From NCBI GenBank assembly GCA_039807445.1, contig JBDHRG010000185.1, positions 1-7,354 of the forward strand: 7,354 nucleotides of DNA, read 5' to 3'. The notes under the pieces were generated by a model. The model worked only from the letters and a program-made list of their open reading frames with translations, made no database searches and was not told the origin of the DNA. This DNA is from JBDHRG01 sp039807445. Lineage in GTDB: Bacteria > Pseudomonadota > Gammaproteobacteria > Competibacterales > Competibacteraceae. Positions 6,143 to 7,354 of this stretch are shown one piece after another (positions within the stretch are counted from its first letter, which is position 1; every line of letters begins with the position of its first letter). The translations under genes and the position numbers were made by a program.

Positions 6143-6231
6143 GGCGTGAGGAGTAAGGCGTCCGAACAGGTGAGCCCCCTTGCCGCGCCTGGCGCGTCTC
6201 ACCCCTCACCCCTCACCCCTCGCTCCTCACT
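6131..6231. repeat. Heptamer-phased inverted repeat C
   Basis: The left arm (6131-6158) is AGTGAGG, AGTGAGG, CGTGAGG, AGTAAGG. The right arm (6204-6231) is CCTCACC, CCTCACC, CCTCGCT, CCTCACT. In reverse complement and outer-to-inner order the right arm gives AGTGAGG, AGCGAGG, GGTGAGG, GGTGAGG, which differs from the left at four of 28 positions. A fifth, weaker unit exists on each side (CGTCCGA 6159-6165; TCTCACC 6197-6203). The 45-nt spacer contains a nested palindrome CGCGCC-T-GGCGCG (6184-6196). The left arm overlaps the end of accD and the likely folC start. The right arm is in the folC reading frame. Confidence 0.92.
6136..6139 (+). promoter_or_regulatory. Likely folC Shine-Dalgarno inside repeat C
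   Basis: GGAG formed at the junction of the first two AGTGAGG units lies 6 nt before GTG 6146, within the final codons of accD. It favours GTG 6146 over the alternative GTG 6170, whose nearest purine tract is AAGG at 6155-6158, 11 nt upstream. Confidence 0.5.
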
Positions 6232-7354
6232 GGGGGAATGGCTCGCCTGGCAGGAAACGCTGCACCCGACGGCGATCGACCTGGGCCTCGGCCGCGTGCG
6301 CGAAGTGCTCGGCCGGCTCGGGCTGGTGCGGCCTCGATACCCGGTGATCACCGTCGCCGGCACCAACGGCAAGGGTTCGAGCGTCGCCTATCTCGAGGCG
6401 ATGCTGGCCGAGGCGGGGCTCGTGGCCGGCACCTACACCTCGCCGCACCTGCTGCGCTACAACGAGCGCGTGCGCATCGCCCGCCGCGACGCCGACGATG
6501 CCGAACTGGTCGCCGCCTTCGCCGCGATCGACGCCGCGCGCGCCGAGGTGTCGCTGAGCTACTTCGAGTTCGGCACGCTGGCGGCGCTGTGGCTGTTCGC
6601 GCGCGCGCGCGTCGACGCCGCGGTGCTCGAGGTGGGGCTCGGCGGGCGTCTCGATGCGGTCAATGCGGTCGATGCCTCGGTCGCGCTGATCACGACGATC
6701 GGCATCGACCACGTCGAATACCTGGGACCGGACCGCGACTCGATCGGCCGCGAAAAGGCCGGCATCGCCCGCGCGGGTCGCCCGGCGGTGGTCGCCGAGC
6801 CCGAACCGCCGGCGGGGCTGCTGGCCGCGCTCGCCGACGCCGGCGCCGAACTGCGCCGCTGCGGCTTCGACTACGGCTACGAGCTCGACGCCGACGGCCG
6901 CTGGGCGTGGTGGGATGCCCACGGCCGCCTGGACGGCTTGTCGCCGCCGGCGCTCGCCGGCCGCCACCAGTACGCCAACGCCGCCGGCAGCCTCGCTGCG
7001 CTGCGCGCCTCGGGACTGCCGGTGCCCGAAGCCGCGATCCGCGCCGGGCTCGCGCGTGCGCATGTGCGCGGGCGCTTCGAGGTGGTGCCGGGGCCGGTCG
7101 AGTGGGTTTACGATGTCACCCACAATCCGCACGGTGCTGCGGTGCTGCGGGATGTGCTGCGGGCGCGACCGGCCGCCGGGGCCACGCGCGCGGTGCTCGG
7201 CATGCTCGCCGACAAAGAGGCCGCGGCGCTCGCTACCTGCCTGGCCCCGTGCGTGGATGTCTGGTATTGCGCCACGCTCGAAGGCCCGCGCGGGCGCAGC
7301 GATGCCGCCCTGGCCGCGGCGCTCGCCGGCGTCGGCATCGCGGCGCTGGCCGCC
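6146..7354 (+). CDS. folC: Folylpolyglutamate synthase/dihydrofolate synthase, 3' end cut
   Basis: An ATP-dependent ligase of the Mur family that adds glutamate to dihydropteroate and to folates. The window gives 403 codons; the family is usually 420-440 aa, so only the C-terminal tip is missing. Numbered from GTG 6146, the P-loop GTNGKGSS is at 72-79, SPHLLRYNERVRI at 99-111, LEVGLGGRLDA at 161-171, the family lysine in REKAG is K204, and DVTHNP (323-328) is the C-domain HNP motif, with VLGMLADKE after it. The conserved family N-terminus corresponds to LGEWLAWQETLHP (29-41). The first ~28 residues are encoded by heptamer repeat C and are not expected in the family. In-frame starts are only GTG 6146 and GTG 6170; none of ATG, GTG or TTG lies between 6173 and the conserved core (CTG 6230 is the sole, atypical option). 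The frame is the same as that of accD, whose TGA is 3 nt upstream. Confidence 0.95.
   Translation, partial: MRSKASEQVSPLAAPGASHPSPLTPRSSLGEWLAWQETLHPTAIDLGLGRVREVLGRLGLVRPRYPVITVAGTNGKGSSVAYLEAMLAEAGLVAGTYTSPHLLRYNERVRIARRDADDAELVAAFAAIDAARAEVSLSYFEFGTLAALWLFARARVDAAVLEVGLGGRLDAVNAVDASVALITTIGIDHVEYLGPDRDSIGREKAGIARAGRPAVVAEPEPPAGLLAALADAGAELRRCGFDYGYELDADGRWAWWDAHGRLDGLSPPALAGRHQYANAAGSLAALRASGLPVPEAAIRAGLARAHVRGRFEVVPGPVEWVYDVTHNPHGAAVLRDVLRARPAAGATRAVLGMLADKEAAALATCLAPCVDVWYCATLEGPRGRSDAALAAALAGVGIAALAA

Noticed and set aside
4721..6202. Long antisense reading frame opposite trpA and accD
   Set aside because: It covers two well-supported genes and two repeat elements, has a low-complexity Arg-rich composition and no recognisable motif.
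1496..6231. CRISPR-like array
   Set aside because: The repeats are 7 nt, contiguous and without unique spacers; no cas gene is present.

Overview
The window is a GC-rich (about 70% by eye) bacterial chromosome segment with all recognisable genes on the + strand. The order fimV - (EcfT-like membrane protein) - truA - trpF - trpB - trpA - accD - folC is the conserved housekeeping cluster known from Betaproteobacteria. The GC content and protein style suggest a Rhodocyclales-type organism (Azoarcus/Thauera-like). That taxonomic guess is inference; no rRNA or other marker is present.

Layout: 2-739 is the 3' end of fimV (pilus/twitching hub protein, cut by the window start). 813-1490 encodes a small membrane protein resembling the EcfT/CbiQ transmembrane subunit of ECF transporters, with no partner gene visible. 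1574-2335 is truA (tRNA pseudouridine synthase). 2453-5121 is trpFBA, the last steps of tryptophan synthesis, packed with an 8-nt trpF/trpB overlap and a 10-nt trpB/trpA gap. 5264-6142 is accD (acetyl-CoA carboxylase, carboxyltransferase beta). 6146-7354 is folC (folate polyglutamylation), missing only its C-terminal end. No tRNA, rRNA, CRISPR array, insertion sequence or phage gene was seen, and no gene-free stretch exceeds 300 bases.

The unusual content is in the gaps. Three gaps (after the EcfT-like gene, truA and accD) hold heptanucleotide repeat tracts that begin at or inside the stop codon of the upstream gene. Each uses a different heptamer (AGTTCCG; CGTGANR/CGTTARA; MGTGAGG), but all can be written in one register with GT at unit positions 2-3, and each arm is four units (28 nt). 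Two of the three are heptamer-phased inverted repeats with 28-nt arms. A fourth gap (trpA-accD) holds a different, REP-like imperfect palindrome of about 75 bp.

The accD-folC tract is the most striking. Its repeat units supply the accD stop codon and also the likely Shine-Dalgarno and GTG start of folC. Because no ATG, GTG or TTG lies in frame between the tract and the conserved FolC core, its right arm has to be translated as part of FolC, unless an atypical CTG start is used. These tracts are the best candidates here for something not well described; the protein-coding genes are ordinary.
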